Positions 18,466 through 27,129 of a stretch of 64,000 bases of DNA are shown here, piece after piece. The position numbers and the translations under genes were made by a program. Source of the DNA: Marinomonas sp. UCMA 3892 (GTDB lineage: Bacteria > Pseudomonadota > Gammaproteobacteria > Pseudomonadales > Marinomonadaceae); the NCBI RefSeq assembly GCF_012726345.1, contig NZ_PTXN01000001.1, positions 186,001-250,000 of the forward strand. The letters run 5' to 3'. The notes beneath the pieces were generated by a model. That model ran no database searches. It was given only the letters and a program-made list of their open reading frames with translations, and was not told the DNA's origin. The first letter of the stretch is position 1, and every line of letters begins with the position of its first letter.

Positions 18466-18547
18466 CTAACTATCATCAAAGTGAAACATTTTCTTTCTAT
18501 AGTCGTTCTTTCTTTTCGAATAAAAACTCATTGTGAGGAACACGGAA

Positions 18548-19849
18548 ATGCATAATTTGAAGTTAGCGTCAGTTGTTGTTGGTTTATCTATTGCGAGTTC
18601 AGGCTTTGCCGCCACTGAAATCGAATGGTGGCATGCAATGGGTGGTGCAAATGGCGAAAAAGTAAATGAAATCGCTAAAGCGTTTAATGATTCGCAAGAC
18701 GCTTATGAAGTGAAACCGGTTTATAAAGGCAATTACACCGAGACAATGACGTCAGCTATTGCCGCGTTTCGTGCGAAACAGCAACCCGCTATCGTTCAAG
18801 TATTTGAAGTCGGTACCGCCAGTATGATGGCGGCAAAAGGCGCTATCTATCCAGTATATAAACTGATGAAAGATTCAGGTCAGGCGTTTGATGAAAGTGC
18901 CTATTTAAGTGCCGTTACGGGTTATTACTCGAACAGCGATGGTCAAATGCTTTCTATGCCTTTCAACAGTTCAACTCCTGTACTTTATTACAACAAAGAT
19001 TTGTTCAAAAAAGCGGGTATTAGCCAAGCGCCAAAAACATGGCAAGATGTAGAAAGTGTTTCTAATAAATTATTGGCGTCTGGCGTGTCTTGCGGTTTCA
19101 CCACGGCTTGGCAGTCTTGGATTCAATTGGAAAACCTAAGTGCTCGTCATAATGTGCCATTTGCGTCTTTGGAAAACGGCTTTGGTGGTTTGAAAACAGA
19201 GTTGAAATTTAATGGGCCATTACAAGTTGCTCACGTACAGAAAATGGGCGAGTGGCAAAAGAACGGTATTTTTAGCTATTCTGGCCGTACCAATGATGGC
19301 GCGGCTAAATTTTATAGCCAAGAATGTGCCATGTTTACCGAGTCTTCTGCAGGTTACGCAGGCATAAAACGTAATGCTAAATTCGATTTTGGTGTGGCTG
19401 AGCTTCCTTATTGGGAAGGTAAGGTAAAACAGCCTTCTAACACTATTATCGGTGGTGCCTCTTTATGGGTGTTGCAAGGTCATTCTAAAGAAGAGTACAA
19501 AGGCGTAGCTTCCTTCCTAAGTTACTTGTCGAAAGCTTCTGTACAAGCGGACTGGCACCAATTTTCTGGTTACTTGCCAATTACTAAAGCGGCATACGAT
19601 TTGACAAAAGAGCAAGGTTTCTACAAGGCAAATCCTGGTACAGAAACGGGTGTTATACAAATGACAACGGGAACACCAACGGCAAACACCAAAGGTTTGC
19701 GCTTGGGTAACTTTGTGCAGATTCGTGGTGTTATCGACGAAGCACTAGAGTCTGTGTGGAGCGGTGATGTAGACGCCCAAACTGCACTGAATACAGCGGT
19801 TGAACGTGGTAACGCGCAGCTTCGTAAATTCGAAAAAGCGAACGATTAA
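18548..19849 (+). CDS. ugpB: sn-Glycerol-3-phosphate-binding protein UgpB
   Basis: The periplasmic substrate-binding subunit for glycerol-3-phosphate and glycerophosphodiesters, 433 aa. The signal peptide is about residues 1-21 (LKLASVVVGLSIASSGFA). Blocks seen in E. coli UgpB are VYKGNYTETM, QVFEVGTASMMA, MPFNSSTPVLYYNKDLFKKAG, NTIIGGASLWVLQG, GYLPITKAAYDL and TKGLRLGNFVQIR. ATG 18548 has GAGGA 7-10 nt upstream; the GTG at 18533 overlaps that site. It is first in the operon and is followed by a strong terminator-like hairpin before ugpA. Confidence 0.94.
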   Translation: MHNLKLASVVVGLSIASSGFAATEIEWWHAMGGANGEKVNEIAKAFNDSQDAYEVKPVYKGNYTETMTSAIAAFRAKQQPAIVQVFEVGTASMMAAKGAIYPVYKLMKDSGQAFDESAYLSAVTGYYSNSDGQMLSMPFNSSTPVLYYNKDLFKKAGISQAPKTWQDVESVSNKLLASGVSCGFTTAWQSWIQLENLSARHNVPFASLENGFGGLKTELKFNGPLQVAHVQKMGEWQKNGIFSYSGRTNDGAAKFYSQECAMFTESSAGYAGIKRNAKFDFGVAELPYWEGKVKQPSNTIIGGASLWVLQGHSKEEYKGVASFLSYLSKASVQADWHQFSGYLPITKAAYDLTKEQGFYKANPGTETGVIQMTTGTPTANTKGLRLGNFVQIRGVIDEALESVWSGDVDAQTALNTAVERGNAQLRKFEKAND

Positions 19850-19858
19850 ATAAAATCT

Positions 19859-19894
19859 ACGCCCTTATGTTTTAACGCATAAGGGCGTTTTTTT
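19859..19894 (+). terminator. Intrinsic terminator between ugpB and ugpA
   Basis: ACGCCCTTATG pairs with CATAAGGGCGT (perfect 11-bp stem, 8-nt loop), followed by a run of T. Partial read-through would give more UgpB than permease. Confidence 0.85.
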
Positions 19895-19951
19895 ACTTAC
19901 ATAAATTGTTTTTCTTTTTTATTTGTCGTTCTCTTTTGTTTGGATTGTCCG

Positions 19952-20830
19952 ATGACGGTTACCTTCCCCCAAAAAGGCCTGCCTTGGCTGTTGTTATTAC
20001 CGCAGTTGTTGGTGACGGCGATTTTCTTCCTTTGGCCTGCTGAGCAAGCTTTAGAACAAGCGTTTTACCAAGAAGACGCATTCGGTTTGAGTCGAGAATT
20101 TATTGGCTTAGAAAACTTTGCCGCCTTATTTACTGATCCTTTGTATTACCAGTCAATGTTGACTACTTTGGTATTCAGTTTTTCTGTTGCCATTGTGGGT
20201 ATGTCTTTGGCGCTGTTGTTGGCTGTGATGGCGGATCGAGTGATCCGCGGCAAACTGGCGTATCAGACATTATTAATTTGGCCGTATGCCGTTGCGCCTG
20301 CTTTAGCTGGTGTATTGTGGTGGATTTTATTTGATCCGAGCATGGGGCCGATTGCCCTATGGTTGAAGTCCGCTGGTGTGGACTGGAACCATTATTTGAA
20401 TGGCAACCAAGCCATGATATTGGTGGTGATTGCTTCTACTTGGAAGCAAATTAGCTACAACTTTTTATTCTTTCTCGCGGGTTTACAAGCCGTGCCACGT
20501 TCGCTTATTGAAGCGGCGGCGATTGATGGTGCAAGTCCCTTCAAGCGCTTTTGGACCATTGTCTTTCCGCTTTTGTCGCCAACAACGTTTTTCTTGTTAG
20601 TGGTGAATCTTGTGTATGCCTTCTTCGAAACCTTCGGTGTGATCGATGCGACCACCAAAGGCGGTCCTGGTCAAAGTACGACTACCTTGGTTTATAAAGT
20701 GTTCAATGACGGTTTTGTCGGCTTAGATCTTGGTGGATCGGCGGCGCAATCTGTTGTGTTAATGGCGATTGTCGGTTTGATGACGGTCATTCAGTTTCGC
20801 TTTATTGAGCGTAAGGTGCAGTACTCATGA
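19952..20830 (+). CDS. ugpA: Glycerol-3-phosphate ABC transporter permease UgpA
   Basis: A 292-aa inner-membrane permease of the MalF/UgpA type. It has six predicted helices beginning with [20 protein letters not shown]. The EAA loop that contacts the ATPase is [24 protein letters not shown] near residue 190. ATG 19952 gives the family length; the TTG at 19940 is 12 bp upstream. The ribosome site is weak, consistent with low expression relative to ugpB. The 3' end overlaps ugpE by 4 bp (ATGA). Confidence 0.93.
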   Translation: MTVTFPQKGLPWLLLLPQLLVTAIFFLWPAEQALEQAFYQEDAFGLSREFIGLENFAALFTDPLYYQSMLTTLVFSFSVAIVGMSLALLLAVMADRVIRGKLAYQTLLIWPYAVAPALAGVLWWILFDPSMGPIALWLKSAGVDWNHYLNGNQAMILVVIASTWKQISYNFLFFLAGLQAVPRSLIEAAAIDGASPFKRFWTIVFPLLSPTTFFLLVVNLVYAFFETFGVIDATTKGGPGQSTTTLVYKVFNDGFVGLDLGGSAAQSVVLMAIVGLMTVIQFRFIERKVQYS

Positions 20831-21675
20831 TCGAAAATCGACCTTGGTTAACCTTTGCTAGTCATGCAACGTTATTAACGGGTATTGCCTTAGTAGCCTT
20901 GCCTGTTTGGATGGCGCTGGTGGCATCGACTCACCCAGCATCAGCCTTTGGCGCTGGGCATATTCCTTTGTGGTTTGGCGACGCTGGCGCAGAAACATGG
21001 GGAACGGTGTTGTTTGAAAAAGCCGGTAACGGCGTGGATACGCCAGTCTGGTTTATGATGCTGAACTCTTTGATCATGGCGCTGGGAATTACCTTCGGCA
21101 AAATTGCCATTTCATTGTTGTCGGCTTATGCAATTGTGTTCTTTCGTTTTCCGTTTCGTAACCTGTGTTTTTGGATCATTTTCATGACCTTAATGCTGCC
21201 TGTTGAGGTACGAATTGTACCTACTTACGAGGTGGTGGCGAATCTGGATCTGCTTAACAGTTATACGGGGTTAACCTTACCTTTGATCGCCAGTGCAACG
21301 GCAACTTTTTTGTTTCGTCAGTGCTTTTTAAGTATTCCGGGTGAGCTGGTGGAAGCTGCTCGAATGGATGGTGCTGGGCCGTGGCGTTTCTTTTTTGACA
21401 TCTTGTTGCCGCTGTCTAGAACCAATATCGCAGCCTTGTTTGTGATCTTGTTTATTTACGGTTGGAATCAATATCTATGGCCTTTGTTGATCACCACAGA
21501 CGACGCGTATTACACCTTGGTAATGAGTATTAAGCGCATGTTGTCGGTGACCGATGGCGATATCGCATGGAACCAAATTATGGCAACCACCTTATTAGCG
21601 ATGTTGCCACCTGTTGCGGTGGTGATTGGCATGCAGAAGCTGTTTGTTAAAGGCTTAGTGGATTCGGAGAAGTAG
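20827..21675 (+). CDS. ugpE: Glycerol-3-phosphate ABC transporter permease UgpE
   Basis: The partner permease of UgpA, 282 aa, MalG type. Six helices begin with [22 protein letters not shown]. The EAA motif is [23 protein letters not shown], near residue 178. [11 protein letters not shown] and the C-terminal GLVDSEK resemble other UgpE proteins. It is translationally coupled to ugpA (ATGA overlap) and followed by ugpC after 2 bp. Confidence 0.93.
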   Translation: MIENRPWLTFASHATLLTGIALVALPVWMALVASTHPASAFGAGHIPLWFGDAGAETWGTVLFEKAGNGVDTPVWFMMLNSLIMALGITFGKIAISLLSAYAIVFFRFPFRNLCFWIIFMTLMLPVEVRIVPTYEVVANLDLLNSYTGLTLPLIASATATFLFRQCFLSIPGELVEAARMDGAGPWRFFFDILLPLSRTNIAALFVILFIYGWNQYLWPLLITTDDAYYTLVMSIKRMLSVTDGDIAWNQIMATTLLAMLPPVAVVIGMQKLFVKGLVDSEK

Positions 21676-21677
21676 TA

Positions 21678-22745
21678 ATGACGGACGTTATTTTAGAAAA
21701 AGTAGGTAAGACCTATCCTAATGGTTATCACGCTATTCCAAGCGTAGATTTATCGATTGAAGAAGGTGAGTTTATTGTTTTAGTTGGGCCGTCTGGCTGT
21801 GGCAAATCCACCTTGTTACGTATGGTAGCTGGGCTAGAAAGTATTTCGACTGGCGAGCTACGCATTCGTGGCGAGCGCATGAATGAAAAAGAACCAGCTG
21901 AACGTGACATCGCCATGGTGTTTCAGAACTACGCCTTGTACCCGCATATGTCGGTGTACGACAACATGGCTTATGGCTTGAAAAACCGCGGTATGCCAAA
22001 GGACCAAATTGCAGAGAAAGTCAGTGATGTAGCAAAAATGCTGGGCTTAACTGAACTGCTACAGCGTAAGCCTCGTCAGTTGTCCGGCGGGCAGCGTCAG
22101 CGTGTTGCCATGGGGCGCGCTATGGTGCGTGATCCGAAAGTGTTTTTGTTTGATGAGCCTTTGTCTAACCTAGATGCTAAGTTGCGAGTGCAGATGCGTG
22201 TTGAGATTCGTCAGTTACAGCGCAAGTTAGGCACTACGACCTTGTATGTTACCCACGATCAGGTAGAAGCTATGACTTTGGCGGATCGTTTGGTGGTGTT
22301 AAACAAAGGGAAGGCAGAGCAAGTTGGTACGCCAATGGATTTATACAATAAACCTGCAACACCTTTTGTCGCAGCGTTTATTGGCTCGCCATCGATGAAC
22401 TTGATCAATGCGAATCTTACCGAGCAAGGTATTAAAATCTCTGAAGCCTTAACGTTGCCGCTTTCTCATCAACATCGAGGGGGTATTGTTTGGGGGATTC
22501 GTCCCGAGCATTTAGAAGTGAGTGATGAGCAAAATGCCGATTTCGCTTTGCGTATACTGGCAGTAGAATCTTTGGGAGCAGAGACTCTAATTCACGGCAA
22601 AATAGAGACTGAATTAGGTAATGGCGAGCCGATGGTGGTACGTTTATCAGGACCACATTTACCGGAGGTGAATAGCCTTATGTGGTTAACGGCGCCAGTG
22701 TCACATTGGCACTTATTTGACACAAAAACTCAACAACGATTGTGA
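21678..22745 (+). CDS. ugpC: Glycerol-3-phosphate ABC transporter ATPase UgpC
   Basis: The cytoplasmic ATPase of the importer, 355 aa, MalK/UgpC subfamily. The Walker A motif GPSGCGKST is at residues 37-45, the signature LSGGQRQRVAMGRA near 135, Walker B VFLFDEPLSNLDAKLR, and the H-loop is in TLYVTHDQVEAMTLADR. A C-terminal TOBE/OB regulatory part contains GIRPEHLEVSD. All catalytic motifs are intact. It sits 2 bp after ugpE and 7 bp before ugpQ. Confidence 0.94.
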   Translation: MTDVILEKVGKTYPNGYHAIPSVDLSIEEGEFIVLVGPSGCGKSTLLRMVAGLESISTGELRIRGERMNEKEPAERDIAMVFQNYALYPHMSVYDNMAYGLKNRGMPKDQIAEKVSDVAKMLGLTELLQRKPRQLSGGQRQRVAMGRAMVRDPKVFLFDEPLSNLDAKLRVQMRVEIRQLQRKLGTTTLYVTHDQVEAMTLADRLVVLNKGKAEQVGTPMDLYNKPATPFVAAFIGSPSMNLINANLTEQGIKISEALTLPLSHQHRGGIVWGIRPEHLEVSDEQNADFALRILAVESLGAETLIHGKIETELGNGEPMVVRLSGPHLPEVNSLMWLTAPVSHWHLFDTKTQQRL

Positions 22746-22752
22746 GGTCGAT

Positions 22753-23526
22753 ATGGAAAACGGCAGTGTTTCAACAGGTTATATTGTTAAAGACAAGGTA
22801 CTAAACACCAAAGTAATGGGACATCGTGGAGCTGCATTATTGGCGCCAGAAAATACCTTGGCGTCTATTCGAGCGGCCGCAGAAGTGGGCGCGACTTGGG
22901 TAGAAATTGATGTGTATTTAATTGCTGAAGGTGGTCTGGTTATTTTTCATGATGACACACTGGATCGCTGCACCAATGGGACCGGCTTAACTCGCGATGC
23001 TCGTCCTACTGAAGTGGCTGAATTGGATGCTGGTACTTGGTTCTCAGAAAAATTCGCTGGAGAGAAAGTGCCAACTCTATTGGAAGCACTGGAATGTATT
23101 CAATCGTTGGGCCTTGGTTTGAACCTTGAGATTAAGCACGATAGCGCAGACGTGGAAAACATTGTGCCTGCTGTCATGGCGATGTTGCGTGATCACTGGG
23201 AAGACAATAATAAGCTGATGATTTCTAGTTTTAACTTAGCGGCGTTAGAGCTTTGTTATGAAATTGATGCTCAGCGCCATCTTGCGCCTTTGTATGAATG
23301 CATCCCAGATGACTGGCAAGAGCAGCTTGCATCTATTAAAGCCTATAGCTTGAATTGTGATTACTCACGATTAACCGAAACTCAAGCGCGAGCAGTGAAA
23401 GCGGCTGGATATAAATTGCTGTGTTATACCGCTAATGACCCTAAAAAAGTGGAAGCGCATTGGGAGTGGGGAATGGATGCGGTGATTACCGATGACCCAA
23501 CAAAGTTTGCTTTTCTCTCGGCTTAG
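22753..23526 (+). CDS. ugpQ: Glycerophosphodiester phosphodiesterase UgpQ
   Basis: A 257-aa cytoplasmic GDPD TIM-barrel enzyme that cuts glycerophosphodiesters to glycerol-3-phosphate and an alcohol. The catalytic and metal residues lie in MGHRGAALLAPENT (His-Arg, Glu), VEIDVYLIAEGGLVIFHDDTLDR and LNLEIKHD. No signal peptide is seen, so it acts on diesters brought in by UgpBAEC. ATG 22753 follows GAGG; the earlier in-frame ATG lies inside ugpC. Confidence 0.93.
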   Translation: MENGSVSTGYIVKDKVLNTKVMGHRGAALLAPENTLASIRAAAEVGATWVEIDVYLIAEGGLVIFHDDTLDRCTNGTGLTRDARPTEVAELDAGTWFSEKFAGEKVPTLLEALECIQSLGLGLNLEIKHDSADVENIVPAVMAMLRDHWEDNNKLMISSFNLAALELCYEIDAQRHLAPLYECIPDDWQEQLASIKAYSLNCDYSRLTETQARAVKAAGYKLLCYTANDPKKVEAHWEWGMDAVITDDPTKFAFLSA

Positions 23527-23574
23527 TCTTTTTCATGGCTGAGTTGTTTTTAATATTTTCATTAGGGCTATTTT

Positions 23575-24333
23575 GTGGGTTTGAATGAGCGACAAAACCA
23601 GATATTAAACTGGGTGCAGCAAGAAGACGCGTTGTTGGTGGAAGATATGGTGGCCCGTTTTAATGTGTCATCGCAGACCATTCGTAAAGACATTAATCAG
23701 CTTGCTGAGCGTCATCTTGTGCGTCGTACCCATGGCGGTATTGCTCCGGTGTCTAGCACGGAGAATTTGCCTTTTGATCATCGACAATTTTTGAACAGTG
23801 ATGCGAAAGAGGCGATTGCCGCTAGGGTGGCTCAGATTATCCCTGACGGCGCTTCGGTGTTTTTAGGTATCGGTACAACGGTCGAATATGTGGCGAAAGC
23901 CTTGGTGTCGCACAATAACTTGCAGGTTTTTACCAACAATTTAACTGTGGCGAGTATCTTGGGTAATTATCCTGATGTTCGAGTACGTGTACTAGCGGGA
24001 AAATTACGCCATCGTCATCATGATTTAGTTGGTGAAGAGACCTTATCCGGGTTGCGCCAATACTATTTCGACTACGGTGTATTAGGTTGTGGTGGCATGG
24101 ATGAAGATCAAGGGGTATTGGATTTTGACCCCGAAGAAGCCGCTGTAAGTCGTGTTTTGGTCGAACAAAGTCGTCACAGTTTGTTGGTCGCCGACCAACA
24201 TAAATGGGGACGCAAAGCTATGGCACGGGTACATCCGTTTGCTGCGATAGATTGGTTTTTTAGTGATGCACTAACCGAATCGCAAACCCAATTACTCACC
24301 TCTCATGGTGTTCAAATTCAACTCTGTTCTTAG
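23575..24333 (+). CDS. DeoR/GlpR-family transcriptional repressor
   Basis: A 252-aa regulator. The N-terminal winged HTH is RQNQILNWVQQEDALLVEDMV followed by VSSQTIRKDINQLAERHLVRRTHGG, the DeoR signature. The C-terminal DeoRC sugar-phosphate sensor contains FLGIGTTVEYVAKAL and FTNNLTVASIL. The start is GTG 23575 with AGGG 8 nt upstream. Lying at the end of the ugp operon, it probably represses that operon through the inverted repeat at 18430 and responds to glycerol-3-phosphate or a related phosphate. It resembles GlpR, but the exact name is not certain. Confidence 0.88.
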   Translation: MGLNERQNQILNWVQQEDALLVEDMVARFNVSSQTIRKDINQLAERHLVRRTHGGIAPVSSTENLPFDHRQFLNSDAKEAIAARVAQIIPDGASVFLGIGTTVEYVAKALVSHNNLQVFTNNLTVASILGNYPDVRVRVLAGKLRHRHHDLVGEETLSGLRQYYFDYGVLGCGGMDEDQGVLDFDPEEAAVSRVLVEQSRHSLLVADQHKWGRKAMARVHPFAAIDWFFSDALTESQTQLLTSHGVQIQLCS

Positions 24334-24340
24334 GACGAAT

Positions 24341-25189
24341 ATGTCGATATTTGCTTCTTCTTCGTTAGACTCTTCTGGCTTGGAGCTTTCTACTTTAGAA
24401 CTTTCTTCTATAGATAAAAGTACATGCCAGGATTTGCGTTTTATCTTAACCGACTTCGATGACACGTTGACATGGGAAGGTCAGTTACCTGTTGAAACAT
24501 TGCGTGCTCTGGCGCAACTGGAAGCGGATGGCATTAAGGTGATTCCAGTAACAGGCGGCTGTGCTGGTTGGTCGGATATGATTGCCAGAGCACTTCCTGT
24601 TGATGGGGTGATTACCGAAGGTGGCGCGTGTTTTATTGGCAGAACCGCAGATCGTCATTTGACGTACTCTTTCTGGCGTGATGAGTCAGAAATGCGGGCA
24701 GAGCAAACGCACATATTGGCTCAGGTGAATCAGGTTCTTACCCAATTCCCACGTTTACGTTTAGCGAGAGATCAGGCGTATCGTCTAACGGATGTCGCGA
24801 TAGATTATGCACAAGATGTAAAACCTGCAGCGGTTGTGGATAAAGACGCTTGTTTGGCAGCTCTGATTGATATGGGGCTGAATGCCAAAGCAAGCTCGAT
24901 ACATATTAATGTGTGTTCGCAAGGTTATGATAAATTTTCCATGGCTCAGCGTGTATTAAGCGAAGTATATGGCTTGAGTGAAACGCAGCAGCAAGAGCAA
25001 GTGCTCTACGTTGGTGATGCGCCTAACGATGAAAGTATGTTTGCGCGTTTTCCACTGAGTGTCGGTGTGGCGAATATCGCTGAGCATTTATCGATTATGC
25101 GTCACCATCCTCGTTATCAGACGACGCAACCGGGCGGCTTGGGTTTTGCCGAACTAGCTGAGTTTATTCTTTCTGCACGACAAGCTTAA
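24341..25189 (+). CDS. HAD-IIB (Cof-type) phosphatase in the ugp operon
   Basis: A 282-aa haloacid-dehalogenase phosphatase. Motif I is FILTDFDDTLTW (nucleophile Asp38, acid Asp40), motif II is IPVTGG, and motif IV is VLYVGDAPNDESMFARF. The cap is the C2B type used by sugar-phosphate phosphatases. A roughly 30-residue Ser/Leu-rich N-terminal extension is unusual. It starts 7 bp after the DeoR gene with its own AGGA site, so it is the last gene of the operon. It may dephosphorylate glycerol-3-phosphate or a sugar phosphate, but the substrate is inferred from context only. Confidence 0.78.
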   Translation: MSIFASSSLDSSGLELSTLELSSIDKSTCQDLRFILTDFDDTLTWEGQLPVETLRALAQLEADGIKVIPVTGGCAGWSDMIARALPVDGVITEGGACFIGRTADRHLTYSFWRDESEMRAEQTHILAQVNQVLTQFPRLRLARDQAYRLTDVAIDYAQDVKPAAVVDKDACLAALIDMGLNAKASSIHINVCSQGYDKFSMAQRVLSEVYGLSETQQQEQVLYVGDAPNDESMFARFPLSVGVANIAEHLSIMRHHPRYQTTQPGGLGFAELAEFILSARQA

Positions 25190-25213
25190 ATTATTGCTTG
25201 TCGTGTGGTTTAT
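25176..25213 (+). terminator. Terminator overlapping the end of the ugp operon
   Basis: CACGACAAGC/GCTTGTCGTG is a perfect 10-bp stem with a 10-nt loop. The stop codon of the HAD gene lies within the loop. A moderately T-rich stretch (TGGTTTATT) follows, before the convergent yedI. Confidence 0.6.
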
Positions 25214-25221
25214 TGAGTTTC

Positions 25222-26145
25222 TTAGGTTTTTTTCTTGTTATCTTTTATCTTATTGAAAAGTGAAGCAATGCCAACGGCAACGCCACCTAGAATTAAGCCA
25301 ACTGAGAAGCTAATGCCTGTGTTTATTAAGCCTGTAACAAGTGGGATTTGGGCGATTTCACCAGACACTGCCATGTCAGCAAGATGATGCAAGGTTGGTA
25401 AACCGTGGACAAAAATACCACCGCCTACTAAGAACATGGCAATGGTGCCGACGATAGTCAAAAGACGGATCAGCATTGGCGCACCTTTTAAGATGATCAG
25501 TCCAAGCTGCTTTATCAATGTGCTTTTGGATTGATTTAGGTGCAAGCCAATATCATCAAGACGTACGATTAAACCAACCAAGAAATACACGCCCACAGTT
25601 ACTATAAAAGCAATTAAACTAACGACGATAGCTTGAGTTAATAGGCTCTGTCCTTCGACTGTGCCCAAGGCGATGACAATAATCTCAGCGGATAAGACAA
25701 AGTCGGTGCGAATGGCTCCTTTTACTTTGCTTTTTTCTAGGGCTAATAGCTCTTTTGCGGAGTTTGCTTGCTGGACGTTTTTTCTTAAATTTTCTTTTTC
25801 TTCATGGTCGTCCTTAAAAGTGTGAAGGACTTTTTCCGCACCTTCAAAACATAAGTACAAGCCACCGGCCATTAATAAAGGCTGAATCAGCCAAGGAATA
25901 AATGCGCTGATGGCTAGCGCTAACGGTACAAGAATAAGTTTATTAAGAAAGGAGCCTTTGGCCACCGCCCACACGACGGGTAATTCACGATCAGCTTTTA
26001 CGCCTGAAACCTGCTCGGCGTTTAACGCAAGATCATCACCTAGTACGCCTGCGGTTTTTTTTGCCGCGACTTTGGAGAAAACAGCAACATCGTCCAGCAA
26101 TGTGGTGATGTCATCAAGAAGTGCTAGTAAGCCTGTCATTGCCAT
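25222..26145 (-). CDS. yedI: YedI-like DUF808 inner-membrane protein
   Basis: A 307-aa integral membrane protein of the DUF808/YedI family. The N-terminal block MTGLLALLDDITTLLDDVAVFSKVAAKKTAGVLGDDLALNAEQV is nearly invariant in the family. It is followed by helices (LILVPLALAISAFIPWLI, IIVIALGTVEG) and a Gly-rich C-terminal helix pair. The family's function is unknown. It lies 43 bp downstream of an IclR regulator on the same strand. Confidence 0.88.
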   Translation of the reverse strand: MAMTGLLALLDDITTLLDDVAVFSKVAAKKTAGVLGDDLALNAEQVSGVKADRELPVVWAVAKGSFLNKLILVPLALAISAFIPWLIQPLLMAGGLYLCFEGAEKVLHTFKDDHEEKENLRKNVQQANSAKELLALEKSKVKGAIRTDFVLSAEIIVIALGTVEGQSLLTQAIVVSLIAFIVTVGVYFLVGLIVRLDDIGLHLNQSKSTLIKQLGLIILKGAPMLIRLLTIVGTIAMFLVGGGIFVHGLPTLHHLADMAVSGEIAQIPLVTGLINTGISFSVGLILGGVAVGIASLFNKIKDNKKKT

Positions 26146-26188
26146 GATTGTTTTCCCTAATAAGGTCGTCTCAAAGTGTTTTGATTAT

Positions 26189-26956
26189 TTACTCACAGGC
26201 CCCCAATCGTTTTGAAATAGTGTCTGCTGCTTGTTTGACTTGCACTTTCATTTCTTCATAAATGTCGTCGCTGGTACGAAAAGCGGGTGCTGTAACACTA
26301 ATGGCTGCCACGGCTTCATTACGTGAATTGAAAATTGGTGCTGCTGCACACTTTATGCCTATTTCATGTTCTTCTAAGTCGAGAGCGATTCCCGTTGCTC
26401 GAATAAGTTCTAGATTGGCTTTTAGGGCTTCGGAAGAGGTCAGTGTATGTTCTGTGTGGCGAAAAAATGCTTGAGTGTTGATGACTGCTTGTTGTTTATC
26501 GTCCGGTAAAAAAGCCAGCATGGCTTTGCCAACACCAGTGCAATAGACTGGGCCTTTTTTGCCAACCGCTGAATATAACCGCAGACTTTTTGGGCTTTCT
26601 AGCTTATCAATATAAATAACATCAGAGCCATCTAGGACAGCAAGGTGAATGGTTTCCTGTGTGCTTGACCATAAGTCCCGCATCGGCGCAGCGGCAATAT
26701 CTCGAATATCTAAATTAGCCCAAGTACGATGAGCTAGAGCTAGTAATCCATAACCCGGATAATAGGCTTGTTTATGTTCGTCGAAGCGGACTAAACCATG
26801 TTCGAGTAAGGTGTTTAATTGCCGATGAGCGGTCGCTTTAGGGAGTTCAGACAGATCAACCAATTCAGCAAAACGTAAGGGTACCGGAGACGTGCAAACA
26901 TGGTTTAGCATGTTTAATGCTTTGCTAAGTGATGACCCCGAGGTTTTGGTTTCCAT
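26189..26956 (-). CDS. IclR-family transcriptional regulator
   Basis: A 255-aa regulator with the N-terminal winged HTH SLSKALNMLNHVCTSPVPLRFAELVDLSELPKATAHR and the C-terminal IclR effector domain (VGKKGPVYCTGVGKAMLAFLP, ALDLEEHEIGIKCAAAPIF). The Cys in the effector pocket and the CAAAPIF block match the family. Members sense aromatic acids, sugars or glyoxylate; no catabolic operon adjoins it. It could control yedI downstream or the divergent CofD-like gene, but its target is unknown. Confidence 0.9.
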   Translation of the reverse strand: METKTSGSSLSKALNMLNHVCTSPVPLRFAELVDLSELPKATAHRQLNTLLEHGLVRFDEHKQAYYPGYGLLALAHRTWANLDIRDIAAAPMRDLWSSTQETIHLAVLDGSDVIYIDKLESPKSLRLYSAVGKKGPVYCTGVGKAMLAFLPDDKQQAVINTQAFFRHTEHTLTSSEALKANLELIRATGIALDLEEHEIGIKCAAAPIFNSRNEAVAAISVTAPAFRTSDDIYEEMKVQVKQAADTISKRLGACE

Positions 26957-27129
26957 GACGTTTCCTGTTTGTAATACGTGCTATTGTTTATTTCACATTA
27001 GACATTTTAGCACCCTGTACGGTGGGAAGATAATACTCGCTCATTTAAATATATTGTCACAACGGTTTGTTTTTTGATTTGCTATTATAGCGTTGTTTCT
27101 ATTTTAGTTTTATATAAATAAGGATTTGT

